A stretch of 64,000 bases of DNA from JAGVSR01 sp963708775 (GTDB lineage: Bacteria > Pseudomonadota > Alphaproteobacteria > Rhizobiales > Hyphomicrobiaceae): NCBI GenBank assembly GCA_963708775.1, contig CAVPTI010000002.1, positions 1 through 64,000 of the forward strand. The letters are read 5' to 3'. Positions 33,438-42,143 of the stretch are shown here, piece after piece; the first letter of the stretch is position 1; each line of letters starts with the position of its first letter. Both the position numbers and the translations under genes were made by a program. Below the pieces are notes generated by a model, which was given only the letters and a program-made list of their open reading frames with translations, ran no database searches and had not been told where the DNA came from.

Positions 33438-34688
33438 ATGGCTCAAGAGAAAAACACTCTCTACTGCTCCTTCTGCGGCAAGAGCCAGCACGAGGTTCGA
33501 AAGCTTATTGCTGGTCCGACCGTATTCATCTGCGATGAATGCGTCGAACTTTGCATGGATATTATTCGCGAAGAGAACAAGAACACGCTCGTCAAGTCGC
33601 GCGACGGTGTTCCGACACCGCAGGAAATCTGCACGGTTCTCGACAGCTATGTGATCGGTCAGTACCACGCCAAGCGCGTGCTTTCGGTCGCCGTTCACAA
33701 TCATTACAAGCGGCTCAGCCACGCGGCGAAAAACAACGACGTCGAACTCGCGAAGTCGAACATCTTGCTTGTCGGTCCCACGGGTTGCGGCAAGACCTTG
33801 CTCGCGCAGACACTGGCCCGCATCCTTGATGTGCCGTTCACGATGGCGGATGCGACGACACTCACCGAAGCCGGTTACGTTGGCGAGGACGTCGAGAACA
33901 TCATTCTGAAGCTCCTGCAGAACGCCGACTACAATGTCGAGCGGGCGCAGCGCGGCATCGTCTACATCGACGAAATCGACAAGATTTCGCGCAAGTCAGA
34001 TAACCCGTCGATCACGCGCGACGTGTCGGGCGAAGGCGTGCAGCAGGCTCTTTTGAAGATCATGGAAGGCACGGTCGCGTCCGTGCCGCCGCAGGGTGGC
34101 CGCAAGCATCCGCAGCAGGAATTCCTGCAGGTTGACACGTCGAACATCCTATTCATCTGCGGCGGCGCTTTCGCAGGGCTGGAGAAGATCATCTCCGGCC
34201 GCGGTCGCGGCACTTCGATCGGCTTCGGCGCAAAGGTGACTGGTCCGGATGAGCGCCGCACCGGTGAAGTGCTGCGTCAGGTCGAGCCCGAGGATTTGCT
34301 GAAGTTCGGTCTCATCCCTGAGTTCATCGGACGATTGCCGGTGATTGCAACGCTGGAAGATCTGGACGAGACCGCACTCGTGCAGATCCTGACCGAGCCG
34401 AAGAATGCTCTCGTCAAGCAGTATCAGCGCCTGTTCGAGATGGAAGACGTCAAGCTCACGATCACAATCGACGCGCTCAAGGCCATTTCCCGCCGCGCCA
34501 TTGAGCGCAAGACGGGTGCACGCGGTCTGCGCTCCATTATGGAAGCGATCCTGCTCGACACCATGTACGACCTGCCCGCCATGAAAGGTGTGGAAGAGAT
34601 CGTGATCAGCCCGGAAGTCGTGGAAGGCGGGGCGCGACCCCTGCGGATCTACAGCGAGCGGGCGGAAGAAAAAGGCACGGCCTCGTAA
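33438..34688 (+). CDS. clpX: ATP-dependent Clp protease ATP-binding subunit
   Basis: ClpX is the hexameric AAA+ unfoldase that delivers substrates to ClpP. The 416-residue protein has the N-terminal C4 zinc-binding domain (CSFCGKSQHEVRKL, ICDECVELC), Walker A GPTGCGKT, Walker B IVYIDEIDKI, and the pore and ClpP-binding IGF-type loop in the middle. The frame is intact and length is standard. A strong hairpin follows the stop. Confidence 0.97.
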   Translation: MAQEKNTLYCSFCGKSQHEVRKLIAGPTVFICDECVELCMDIIREENKNTLVKSRDGVPTPQEICTVLDSYVIGQYHAKRVLSVAVHNHYKRLSHAAKNNDVELAKSNILLVGPTGCGKTLLAQTLARILDVPFTMADATTLTEAGYVGEDVENIILKLLQNADYNVERAQRGIVYIDEIDKISRKSDNPSITRDVSGEGVQQALLKIMEGTVASVPPQGGRKHPQQEFLQVDTSNILFICGGAFAGLEKIISGRGRGTSIGFGAKVTGPDERRTGEVLRQVEPEDLLKFGLIPEFIGRLPVIATLEDLDETALVQILTEPKNALVKQYQRLFEMEDVKLTITIDALKAISRRAIERKTGARGLRSIMEAILLDTMYDLPAMKGVEEIVISPEVVEGGARPLRIYSERAEEKGTAS

Positions 34689-34701
34689 GGCGTTGACCGG
34701 C

Positions 34702-34728
34702 GGGTTCGCGCGCTTGGCGCGCGAACCC
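34702..34728. promoter_or_regulatory. Strong stem-loop after clpX
   Basis: GGGTTCGCGCGC and GCGCGCGAACCC form a perfect 12-bp stem with a TTG loop, 14 bases after the clpX stop. No T-run follows. It may protect the 3' end of clpX mRNA or terminate with Rho. The rest of the 333-base gap to lon shows no gene. Confidence 0.6.
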
Positions 34729-35021
34729 TGGCCCGCCCGCTGCGACAGCGGTGCATAAGGGCACATGGGCCGGTCTGGCGTCTTGATCCTGGCGCGGCGA
34801 TCCCCAAATGTTCACTCCGGGCCAGCGGCCTAACTCGTCGGTTCCCTGCTTCCGCTTGCGGAAGGAGGGTCGGCGTGCGTCGCGGGTAGCCAGCTCTAGA
34901 CCGGGCCGAGGGACAGTCCGCCTCATTGGGGACAAGCCATCGGGCTAATAGGCTTTTAGAGCATGAAGCTAGGCGAGGAGATTTAGCGTAAGCTAAGTCA
35001 ACTCCAGTCAAAGGTAGAGCC

Positions 35022-37448
35022 ATGAGCGAAGACAAGACGGCACGCGAAAAGGCAGGCGGACGGACGCTTTATCCGGTCCTCCCTCTGCGCGACATCGTCG
35101 TGTTCCCGTACATGATCGTGCCGCTGTTCGTCGGGCGCGAAAAGTCAATCAATGCCCTCGGCGAGGTCATGAATGCCGACAAGCACATCTTGCTTGCCGC
35201 GCAGAAGAACGCCGGCGACGACGATCCTGCGACGGACGCGATTTATGAGACCGGCACGCTTGCCAGCGTTCTGCAGCTGTTGAAGCTGCCGGACGGCACC
35301 GTGAAGGTGCTCGTCGAAGGTGTCGCGCGCGCGAAAATCGTCCGCTACACGGACAATCCGGATTTCTTCGAAGCGGAAGTCGAGAAGATCCCGGAAGTCG
35401 AAGGTGCGAAGGATGAGATCGAGGCGCTTGCCCGCTCGGCCGTGTCGCAGTTCGAGAGCTATGTGAAGCTCAACAAGAAGATCTCGCCCGAAGTGCTCGG
35501 CACCGTCGCGCAGATCGAGGACTATTCCAAGCTTGCCGACACGATCGCCTCTCATCTCGCGATCAAGATCGCCGACAAGCAGGAGATCCTTGAGACGACG
35601 ACGATCTCGGAGCGGCTCGAGAAGGTCTACACGCTCATGGAGAGCGAGATTTCCGTTCTCCAGGTCGAGAAGCGGATTCGCTCTCGTGTGAAACGTCAGA
35701 TGGAGAAGACGCAGCGCGAGTACTATTTGAATGAGCAGATGAAGGCCATTCAGAAGGAACTCGGCGACAACGACGAGCGTGACGACATCTCCGAGTTCGA
35801 GGAGAAGATCGAGAACACCAAGCTGTCGAAGGAAGCCAAGGACAAGGCGCTGGCTGAGCTGAAGAAGCTCAAGCAGATGAGCCCGATGTCGGCTGAAGCG
35901 ACGGTGGTGCGCAACTACCTCGATTGGCTCCTGTCGATCCCGTGGGGCGTCAAGGGCAAGGTGAAGAAGGATCTCGACGAGGCCCAGCAGGTTCTCGACG
36001 CGGAGCACTATGGCCTGGAGAAGGTCAAGGAGCGCATCCTCGAATATCTCGCCGTGCAGGCGCGCACGAACAAGCTGAAGGGGCCGATCCTGTGCCTTGT
36101 CGGGCCTCCCGGCGTGGGCAAGACCTCACTTGGCAAGTCGATCGCGAATGCCACTGGCCGCGAGTTCGTGCGCATGTCACTCGGCGGTGTGCGCGACGAA
36201 GCGGAAATCCGCGGTCATCGCCGCACCTACATCGGCTCGATGCCCGGCAAGGTCATCCAGTCGATGAAGAAGGCGAAGCGGACGAACCCGCTCTTTCTGC
36301 TCGATGAGATCGACAAGATGGGCCAGGACTTCCGCGGCGATCCCGCGGCGGCTCTGCTCGAAGTGCTCGATCCGGAACAGAATTCGTCGTTCAACGACCA
36401 TTACCTCGAGGTCGACTATGACCTGTCGGGCGTGATGTTCGTGACCACGGCGAATACGCTGAACATTCCGCCGGCCCTTCTGGACCGCATGGAGATCATC
36501 CGTCTCGCCGGTTACACGGAAGACGAGAAGGTCGAGATCGCCAAGCGGCATTTGCTGGCTGAGCAGGCGAGCGCGCACGGTCTGGAAGCCGGCGAGTGGA
36601 CCGTCGACGATGCCGCCATCATGGAGGTCATTCGCCGCTACACGCGTGAAGCGGGCGTCCGCTCGCTCGAGCGTGAAATGGCGAAACTTGCGCGCAAGGC
36701 CGTGAAGGAAATCCTGACTACGGACCACAAGACGGTCCACGTCACGGCTGACAACGTGAAGGATTACCTTGGCGTTCCGAAGTATCGCTATGGCGAGGCG
36801 GAACTGGAGGACCAGATCGGCATCGTGACCGGTCTTGCCTGGACGGAAGTCGGCGGCGAGTTGCTCACCATCGAAGGCGTCATGATGCCTGGGAAGGGCA
36901 AGATGACGGTGACGGGCAACCTGCGCGATGTGATGAAGGAATCGATCTCTGCGGCGAACGCGTACGTTCGCTCGCGGTCCGTCGAATTCGGCATCCGTCC
37001 GTCGCTGTTCGAGAAGAGGGACATCCACGTGCACGTGCCGGAAGGCGCAACGCCGAAGGATGGTCCGTCTGCCGGCGTTGCGATGGGCACGGCCATCATC
37101 TCGGTTCTCACCGGTATTCCGGTGCGTAAAGATGTGGCGATGACTGGCGAAATCACGCTGCGCGGCCGTGTGCTTCCGATCGGCGGGCTGAAAGAAAAAC
37201 TGCTTGCCGCGCTGCGCGGCGGGATCAAGACCGTCTGCATTCCCGAGGAGAACGTCAAGGATCTGGCGGACATCCCTGAGGAAGTGAAGAAGAAGCTCGA
37301 GATCGTTCCAGTGGCGCGTATGGAGGACGTTTTGAAAGCGGCCCTCGTGCGCCAGCCTGAGGCGATCACGTGGGAAGAAGTGGCGGCGGAAGCCGCTGCC
37401 GAAGTGGACGGCGTTGGTAAAGACGGCTCGCGCATCACTGCGCACTGA
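35022..37448 (+). CDS. lon: ATP-dependent protease La
   Basis: Lon degrades misfolded and regulatory proteins, including cell-cycle factors in alphaproteobacteria. The 808-residue protein has the N-terminal substrate-binding domain (LYPVLPLRDIVVFPYMIVPL), the AAA+ module with Walker A GPPGVGKTSL and Walker B LFLLDEIDKM, and the C-terminal protease with catalytic Ser in PKDGPSAGVAMG and Lys in GGLKEKLLAA. The frame is intact. It is followed by a terminator and then hupB. Confidence 0.97.
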   Translation: MSEDKTAREKAGGRTLYPVLPLRDIVVFPYMIVPLFVGREKSINALGEVMNADKHILLAAQKNAGDDDPATDAIYETGTLASVLQLLKLPDGTVKVLVEGVARAKIVRYTDNPDFFEAEVEKIPEVEGAKDEIEALARSAVSQFESYVKLNKKISPEVLGTVAQIEDYSKLADTIASHLAIKIADKQEILETTTISERLEKVYTLMESEISVLQVEKRIRSRVKRQMEKTQREYYLNEQMKAIQKELGDNDERDDISEFEEKIENTKLSKEAKDKALAELKKLKQMSPMSAEATVVRNYLDWLLSIPWGVKGKVKKDLDEAQQVLDAEHYGLEKVKERILEYLAVQARTNKLKGPILCLVGPPGVGKTSLGKSIANATGREFVRMSLGGVRDEAEIRGHRRTYIGSMPGKVIQSMKKAKRTNPLFLLDEIDKMGQDFRGDPAAALLEVLDPEQNSSFNDHYLEVDYDLSGVMFVTTANTLNIPPALLDRMEIIRLAGYTEDEKVEIAKRHLLAEQASAHGLEAGEWTVDDAAIMEVIRRYTREAGVRSLEREMAKLARKAVKEILTTDHKTVHVTADNVKDYLGVPKYRYGEAELEDQIGIVTGLAWTEVGGELLTIEGVMMPGKGKMTVTGNLRDVMKESISAANAYVRSRSVEFGIRPSLFEKRDIHVHVPEGATPKDGPSAGVAMGTAIISVLTGIPVRKDVAMTGEITLRGRVLPIGGLKEKLLAALRGGIKTVCIPEENVKDLADIPEEVKKKLEIVPVARMEDVLKAALVRQPEAITWEEVAAEAAAEVDGVGKDGSRITAH

Positions 37449-37467
37449 CGTCAGCGACGTGATTTGG

Positions 37468-37503
37468 GCCCCGCGGCAGGTTTGTCGCGGGGTCATTCTT
37501 TTC
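37468..37503 (+). terminator. Intrinsic terminator after lon
   Basis: GCCCCGCG and CGCGGGGT form an 8-bp stem (last pair G-T) with a 10-base loop, followed by CATTCTTTTC. It lies 20 bases after the lon stop. Confidence 0.75.
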
Positions 37504-37718
37504 AATGTGTTCCAGCTTTTTGCGTGCGTCCGATCGGCGCAATCAGGGCGTTTTCCAGTCGAAAAACGGCGGTTTTTCCGCTTGACGCTCTGGTCGTTTC
37601 AGCGCTTTGTGCCAGCGCAAAAATAATGCGACGCGGTGCGCATTTCTCTGCTGCCTGCCGCGCTCTTTGCAAACATTTTTTCACCTTCAAGTTCGATCCA
37701 CCCACAAGGACGTGACCT

Positions 37719-37991
37719 ATGAGCAAGAAAGATTTGATCGATGCTGTTTCGCGCGATTGCGAACTGACGAAGGAAAAAGCGACCGCTGTCGTTGATGCCG
37801 TCGTCGGTCACATTCGTTCAACGCTGGCCGGCGGCTCGGAAGTTCGTCTGCCCGATTTCGGCACGTTCAAGGTTTCGGCTCGCAAGGAGCGCGAAGGGCG
37901 CAATCCATCCACGGGCGCTACGATTAAGATCCCGGCTTCTAAGGTCGCCAAGTTCACGCCTGCGAAGGGCTTGAAGGATGCGCTGAATTAA
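37719..37991 (+). CDS. hupB: DNA-binding protein HU
   Basis: HU is a small dimeric histone-like protein that bends and compacts DNA. The 90-residue protein has the HU/IHF fold: MSKKDLIDAVSRDCELTKEK, LPDFGTFKVSARKEREGRNP with the conserved arm tip GRNPSTG, and KVAKFTPAKGLKDAL. It lies after lon, as usual in this class. It follows its own 5' region of about 215 bases. Confidence 0.95.
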   Translation: MSKKDLIDAVSRDCELTKEKATAVVDAVVGHIRSTLAGGSEVRLPDFGTFKVSARKEREGRNPSTGATIKIPASKVAKFTPAKGLKDALN

Positions 37992-38000
37992 GTCGCTCAC

Positions 38001-38035
38001 GCCGGCGTTCCCGAGCGCGATGCGCTCGGGCCGGC
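38001..38035. promoter_or_regulatory. Stem-loop after hupB
   Basis: CCCGAGCGC and GCGCTCGGG form a perfect 9-bp stem with a 3-base loop, extended by outer GCCGG/CCGGC. It lies 9 bases after the hupB stop. No T-run follows. Confidence 0.55.
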
Positions 38036-38103
38036 TTCGCGGGAGCGGCGCTTGCGCCGGGCGGCCTTGCCGCCTGGGCCCTGCGGGCCACGCACACCGC
38101 AAC

Positions 38104-38178
<75 letters not shown>

Positions 38179-38183
38179 TTTTG

Positions 38184-38425
38184 TCTCTCACGCTTGCTGA
38201 TCCTCGCTACGCTCGGGCAAGCTCCGAGGGGCGCGGCTTGCCGCGGGCGCCTTGCGCCTTGCCGCTTTGCGCCGAGGCTCAGCTCGCGCTCCTCGCTGCG
38301 CTCGGGCAAGCTCCGGGGGCGCGGCTTGCCGCGGGTCGCGTTGCTCGCGCTCGCGCTCTCTCACGCTTGCTGATCCTCGCTGCGGGCGCCGTTGGCGCCT
38401 TGCCGCTTCGCGGCGGGAGGCTGTC
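38184..38425. repeat. GC-rich tRNA-adjacent repeat, locus 1 (about three units)
   Basis: The first unit (38184 to about 38280) starts TCTCTCACGCTTGCTGATCC and contains CGCTCGGGCAAGCTCCGAGG and GCGCGGCTTGCCGCGGG. A second unit (about 38289-38345) repeats the middle part and a third (38357 to about 38425) repeats the start and end. A near-identical unit of about 100 bases follows tRNA-Asp at 39337. Each unit contains inverted CTTGC/GCAAG segments. The bases from here to the DUF1993-like gene hold no other feature. Confidence 0.7.
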
Positions 38426-38549
38426 TTGCATCGGCGCTTGCGCCGGCGTGCGTTACACAAAAGTCGATTGGGCGGGTTCACGACTTCAGGACTTGGCGGC
38501 GGCGTCGGGGCGGGTTAGTTGCGGACGGCCATTCAACCCGGAGAGCTTC

Positions 38550-39056
38550 ATGTCCGTCACGATGTATCAGGTTGCCGTTCCGTCGTTTCAGAAGCATTTG
38601 CATGCGCTCGACGGGATCATCGACAAGGCTATGGCCTATGCGGCGGCCAAGAAGATCGCGCCCGAGACGTTGCTGACGGCGCGGCTCTATCCCGACATGT
38701 TCAACTTTACGCGGCAGGTTCAGGAGAGCTGCAAATTTGCGGCGCTTTCAGCGCAGCGGTTGGCGAACGTCGATGTGGCGGCCGAAGCCGATGGCGAAAA
38801 GACGTTCGAGGATCTGAAGGCGCGGATTGCGCGGACGATAGATTTGCTCGCAAGCGTCAAGCCCGAGCAGATGGACGGGTCGGACGAGCGGCAAATCACG
38901 ATCAAAGTCGGCCCAAACGAAATGAGCTTTTCGGGTCGCGATTACCTGCTGCATTTCGCGTTGCCGAACTTCTATTTCCACGCGTCGACCGCCTACGGCA
39001 TCTTGCGCCACAACGGGCTCGAGATCGGCAAGCGGGATTTCATGCGGCGGACCTGA
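38550..39056 (+). CDS. DUF1993-family protein (DinB-like fold)
   Basis: This 168-residue protein begins MSVTMYQVAVPSFQKHLHAL at the ATG at 38550; an open frame upstream runs through tRNA-Val and the repeats and is not coding. Family-typical blocks are FTRQVQESCKFAALSAQRLA and YLLHFALPNFYFHASTAYGI, ending in GKRDFMRR. The fold is a four-helix bundle like DinB/metal-dependent hydrolases; the function is not known. The gene is flanked by two tRNA genes and their repeats. Confidence 0.75.
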   Translation: MSVTMYQVAVPSFQKHLHALDGIIDKAMAYAAAKKIAPETLLTARLYPDMFNFTRQVQESCKFAALSAQRLANVDVAAEADGEKTFEDLKARIARTIDLLASVKPEQMDGSDERQITIKVGPNEMSFSGRDYLLHFALPNFYFHASTAYGILRHNGLEIGKRDFMRRT

Positions 39057-39254
39057 AGCGGCGGGTACGCTGAGGACTGCCGGGGCCCGCCAAATGGCGG
39101 GATGACGTTCTGTGGGTGCCGGGGCTTTACAACATGGCTCGGCGGACTTCAGCCTCGGAAAATCCAGGAAGTGCGCTTGACTTCAGGGGGGCGAACCCGT
39201 AGTGAACGCACCGTGACACGCGCGATGCTGCTCGCTCGCGTGAACTACCGGTTT

Positions 39255-39331
39255 GCGGGAGTAGCTCAGTTGGTTAGAGCGCCGCCCTGTCACGGCGGAG
39301 GCCGCGGGTTCAAGTCCCGTCTCTCGCGCCA
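39255..39331 (+). tRNA. tRNA-Asp(GUC)
   Basis: This 77-base cloverleaf has acceptor arms GCGGGAG/CTCTCGC (one G-T), D-arm GTAGCTCAGTTGGTTAGAGC, anticodon arm CCGCC-CTGTCAC-GGCGG with anticodon GTC, T-arm GCGGGTTCAAGTCCCGT, discriminator G and an encoded CCA. Tgt, encoded at 18.4 kb, modifies this tRNA species. Confidence 0.97.
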
Positions 39332-39336
39332 TTTTT

Positions 39337-39545
39337 TCTCTCACGCTTGCTGATCCTCGCTCCGCTCGGGCAAGCTCCGAGGGGCGCGGCTTGCCGCGGG
39401 TCGCCTTGGCGCCTTGCCGCTTCGCGGCCGAGGCTCAGTCTCCGCTGCTGATCCTCGCTACGCTCGGGCAAGGCGCGGCTGCCGCGGGTCGCTTGCCCGG
39501 GCGCTTCGCGCCGCCAGCGTTGCTACGCTTGCTGATCGTGGCTGC
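39337..39545. repeat. GC-rich tRNA-adjacent repeat, locus 2
   Basis: It starts 6 bases after the tRNA-Asp CCA with TCTCTCACGCTTGCTGATCC and matches the unit after tRNA-Val over about 100 bases (one A/C change in the first 65). A second, shorter copy (TGATCCTCGCTACGCTCGGG) begins near 39449. The repeat fills the gap between tRNA-Asp and nuoA; the last 110 bases before nuoA show only the nuoA ribosome binding site. Confidence 0.7.
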
Positions 39546-39658
39546 TGGAGCCGCCGCCCCAAGACATCTGGTCCGGTTGCGCGCGGGGGAGGGGTGGGTT
39601 AACAGGGGCTGGAGTGTGATGCGCTGCTTGAGCTTGGCGCAAAACCGAGGAGAACCCG

Positions 39659-40024
39659 GTGGATCAACTGCTCACCGACTATCTGCCGCTCGCCGTGTTT
39701 CTCGGCGTGTCGCTCGCCTTCATGGGCATCCTGATGCTCGCGCCGTTCCTCGTGGCCGTGCGCAATCCGGATCCGGAGAAGGTCTCCGCCTACGAATGCG
39801 GCTTCAATGCTTTCGACGACGCGCGCATGAAATTTGACGTGCGGTTCTACCTGGTTTCGATCCTATTCATTATCTTCGACCTGGAAGTGGCGTTCCTTTT
39901 CCCCTGGGCGGTCGTGTTCAAGGATCTGGGGGTCTATGGTTTCTGGTCGATGATGCTGTTCCTCGGCGTGCTCACCATCGGCTTCATCTACGAGTGGCGC
40001 AAAGGAGCGCTCGAATGGGATTGA
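39659..40024 (+). CDS. nuoA: NADH-quinone oxidoreductase subunit A
   Basis: NuoA is a three-helix membrane subunit of complex I near the quinone site. The 121-residue protein has the conserved loop SAYECGFNAFDDARMKFDVR and FIIFDLEVAFLFPW. It starts at GTG 39659 with GAGGAG upstream. The stop overlaps the nuoB start by 10 bases, which indicates translational coupling. This gene opens the nuo operon. Confidence 0.96.
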   Translation: MDQLLTDYLPLAVFLGVSLAFMGILMLAPFLVAVRNPDPEKVSAYECGFNAFDDARMKFDVRFYLVSILFIIFDLEVAFLFPWAVVFKDLGVYGFWSMMLFLGVLTIGFIYEWRKGALEWD

Positions 40025-40599
40025 TCGTACCGCCCGACTACCGCGAGCGGCTGACATACGAGACGGCGAAGGAAGGCCTCGGCGGTCCCGGCATTATCAA
40101 GCCCGGCGATCCGAGCTTTACCGCGATTTCGAACGAGCTCGCCGACAAGGGCTTCCTCGTCACAACCACGGACGATCTCATCAACTGGGCGCGCACCGGC
40201 TCGCTCATGTGGATGACGTTCGGTCTTGCGTGTTGCGCGGTGGAGATGATGCAGGCCTCGATGCCGCGCTACGATCTGGAGCGTTTCGGCTTTGCGCCGC
40301 GCGCCAGCCCGCGTCAGTCGGACGTGATGATCGTCGCCGGCACGCTGACCAACAAGATGGCGCCGGCGCTGCGCAAGGTCTACGACCAGATGCCCGAGCC
40401 GCGGTACGTGATCTCGATGGGATCGTGCGCCAATGGCGGCGGCTATTATCATTATTCATACGCGGTCGTGCGCGGATGCGACCGCATCGTGCCGGTCGAC
40501 ATCTACGTTCCGGGTTGCCCGCCGACGGCGGAGGCGCTGCTCTATGGCGTGCTTCTGCTGCAGCGGAAGATCCGTCGTACCGGCACGATCGAGCGGTGA
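40015..40599 (+). CDS. nuoB: NADH-quinone oxidoreductase subunit B
   Basis: NuoB carries the terminal Fe-S cluster N2 that passes electrons to quinone. The 194-residue protein has the ligands in GLACCAVEMM, GSCANGGGYYH and VPGCPPTAEAL. The ATG at 40015 overlaps nuoA; a start at 39994 would add 7 residues. Confidence 0.97.
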   Translation: MGLIVPPDYRERLTYETAKEGLGGPGIIKPGDPSFTAISNELADKGFLVTTTDDLINWARTGSLMWMTFGLACCAVEMMQASMPRYDLERFGFAPRASPRQSDVMIVAGTLTNKMAPALRKVYDQMPEPRYVISMGSCANGGGYYHYSYAVVRGCDRIVPVDIYVPGCPPTAEALLYGVLLLQRKIRRTGTIER

Positions 40600-40600
40600 T

Positions 40601-41209
40601 ATGAGCGAAATTCTCAAAGAACTCGGCGAGTATGTCGAACTGAAACTCGGCTCTCATGTGCGCGGCGTGGATGTGCGCTATGGCGAATTGACGGTGACGA
40701 TCGCTCGCGATCAAATCGCTAAGGCGCTACGGTTTCTGCGCGATGACGGCCGGTGCCGGTTCGAGGTTCTGATCGACATCTGCGGTGTGGATTACCCGGA
40801 GCGCGCGGAACGGTTCGACGTCGTTTATCACTTGCTGTCGCCCCGGCTGAACCAGCGTATCCGGGTCAAGCTCTCGACCGACGATGCGACGCCGGTTGCG
40901 AGTGCGGTCGAGATTTTTGCCGCCGCCAACTGGTTCGAGCGCGAAGCCTACGACATGTACGGTATTCTGTTTTCCGGCCATCCGGATCTGCGCCGTCTCT
41001 TGACGGATTATGGCTTCCAGGGCTTCCCGCTGCGCAAGGATTTCCCGCTCACCGGCTATGTCGAGGTTCGTTACGACGATGCGAAAAAGCGGGTCGTGTA
41101 TGAGCCGGTGAAGCTGACGCAGGAATTTCGCACATTTGATTTCGAAAGCCCCTGGGAGGGGATGACCGGAAACGTCCTGCCCGGCGACGAGAAAGCCACA
41201 CGTTCCTGA
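40601..41209 (+). CDS. nuoC: NADH-quinone oxidoreductase subunit C
   Basis: NuoC is the 30-kDa peripheral-arm subunit, here separate from NuoD. The 202-residue protein has FEVLIDICGVDYPERAERFD, the family signature EREAYDMYGILFSGHPDLRR and GFPLRKDFPLTGYVEVRYDD. It starts 1 base after the nuoB stop. Confidence 0.96.
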   Translation: MSEILKELGEYVELKLGSHVRGVDVRYGELTVTIARDQIAKALRFLRDDGRCRFEVLIDICGVDYPERAERFDVVYHLLSPRLNQRIRVKLSTDDATPVASAVEIFAAANWFEREAYDMYGILFSGHPDLRRLLTDYGFQGFPLRKDFPLTGYVEVRYDDAKKRVVYEPVKLTQEFRTFDFESPWEGMTGNVLPGDEKATRS

Positions 41210-41232
41210 ATCGCGCGTCAAGAGGGCCATCC

Positions 41233-41679
41233 ATGCTCGAAGACGATCCGAGGCTGGCGATGATCCGCGGCAACGCCGCGCTGGTGCTTGAAGAGCTGGG
41301 CCCGATCGCCGGAATTACGTTCGATTATGGCCCGCAATCGGTTGCGTGGGTCGATGGCTATATCGAGCGCCAACGGCAGCGGATGGATGATCCGGACGCC
41401 GTTGCTAGTCTCGTTTCGGTGCTCGGCTCCTATCTCGGTGAGGCGGTGATTGCGGCGGCAGGCGGGTCTTGGGACGTGCATGAGCGCGACGAAATCGGGG
41501 TCCGCTTCGATAATGGTGACTGGTGCTTCCCGTTCTCCAAGGTTGCCAAGCAGTTCGCGTGCGGCACGGCGGAGAGCGGTGAGTCGATCCTGTCGTTCTA
41601 TAACGTCAGCATCGCCTTCATCGCCGGCGGCCAACTGGCAGGGATGCAGGCCGCAAACGACGTGGAGGCGCCGCAATGA
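41233..41679 (+). CDS. Hypothetical protein inside the nuo operon
   Basis: This 148-residue soluble protein shows blocks DPDAVASLVSVLGSYLGEAV, VRFDNGDWCFPFSKVAKQFA and ESILSFYNVS. That pattern recalls small uncharacterised cytosolic proteins; I cannot name the family. It lies 23 bases after nuoC and overlaps the next gene by 4 bases (ATGA), so it is translated with the operon. Confidence 0.7.
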   Translation: MLEDDPRLAMIRGNAALVLEELGPIAGITFDYGPQSVAWVDGYIERQRQRMDDPDAVASLVSVLGSYLGEAVIAAAGGSWDVHERDEIGVRFDNGDWCFPFSKVAKQFACGTAESGESILSFYNVSIAFIAGGQLAGMQAANDVEAPQ

Positions 41680-42143
41680 AGGACACGCTCAAGGCCGGCG
41701 ATACGGCGCGGCTCGACTACAAAGTGCCGGCGAACAAGACGGTGCCGCATCTTTATCCGGAAGCGCACGATTTTCAGTTGATGCCGACGGTGTTCGCCAC
41801 CGGGTTCATGGTTGGGCTCATGGAATGGGCCTGCATGAAGGTGCTGGAACCGCACTTGGAGCCCGGAGAAGGCAGCCTCGGCACTCACATCGACGTATCG
41901 CACATTGCAGCAACGGTGCCGGGCCAAGTGGTCAGGGTCGATGCGACGTGCACGGGCGTCACGGGGCGGCGCATTGGATTTACTGTCGTCGCCCATGACG
42001 GTCTGGAGAAGATCGGCGAAGGCCGGCATGAGCGCATCGTCGTGCCGTGGGAGCGGTTTGTAGGGCGCGTGAACGAAAAGGCAAAGCGGGCGCGGGTCGG
42101 CGAAATCGGCACACCCAATGGAACGACGGGTAGCGCTGCATGA
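41676..42143 (+). CDS. FlK-like hotdog thioesterase inside the nuo operon
   Basis: This 155-residue hotdog-fold protein strongly resembles FlK, the fluoroacetyl-CoA thioesterase of Streptomyces cattleya, in PANKTVPHLYPEAHDF, ATGFMVGLMEWACMKVLEPH and LEPGEGSLGTHIDVSHIAAT. The FlK catalytic residues Thr42, Glu50 and His76 occur at the same numbers here. The FlK lid residue Phe36 is Met36, so a preference for fluoroacetyl-CoA is not implied; a general acyl-CoA thioesterase is likely. It is coupled by 4-base overlaps to the genes on both sides. Confidence 0.82.
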   Translation: MKDTLKAGDTARLDYKVPANKTVPHLYPEAHDFQLMPTVFATGFMVGLMEWACMKVLEPHLEPGEGSLGTHIDVSHIAATVPGQVVRVDATCTGVTGRRIGFTVVAHDGLEKIGEGRHERIVVPWERFVGRVNEKAKRARVGEIGTPNGTTGSAA

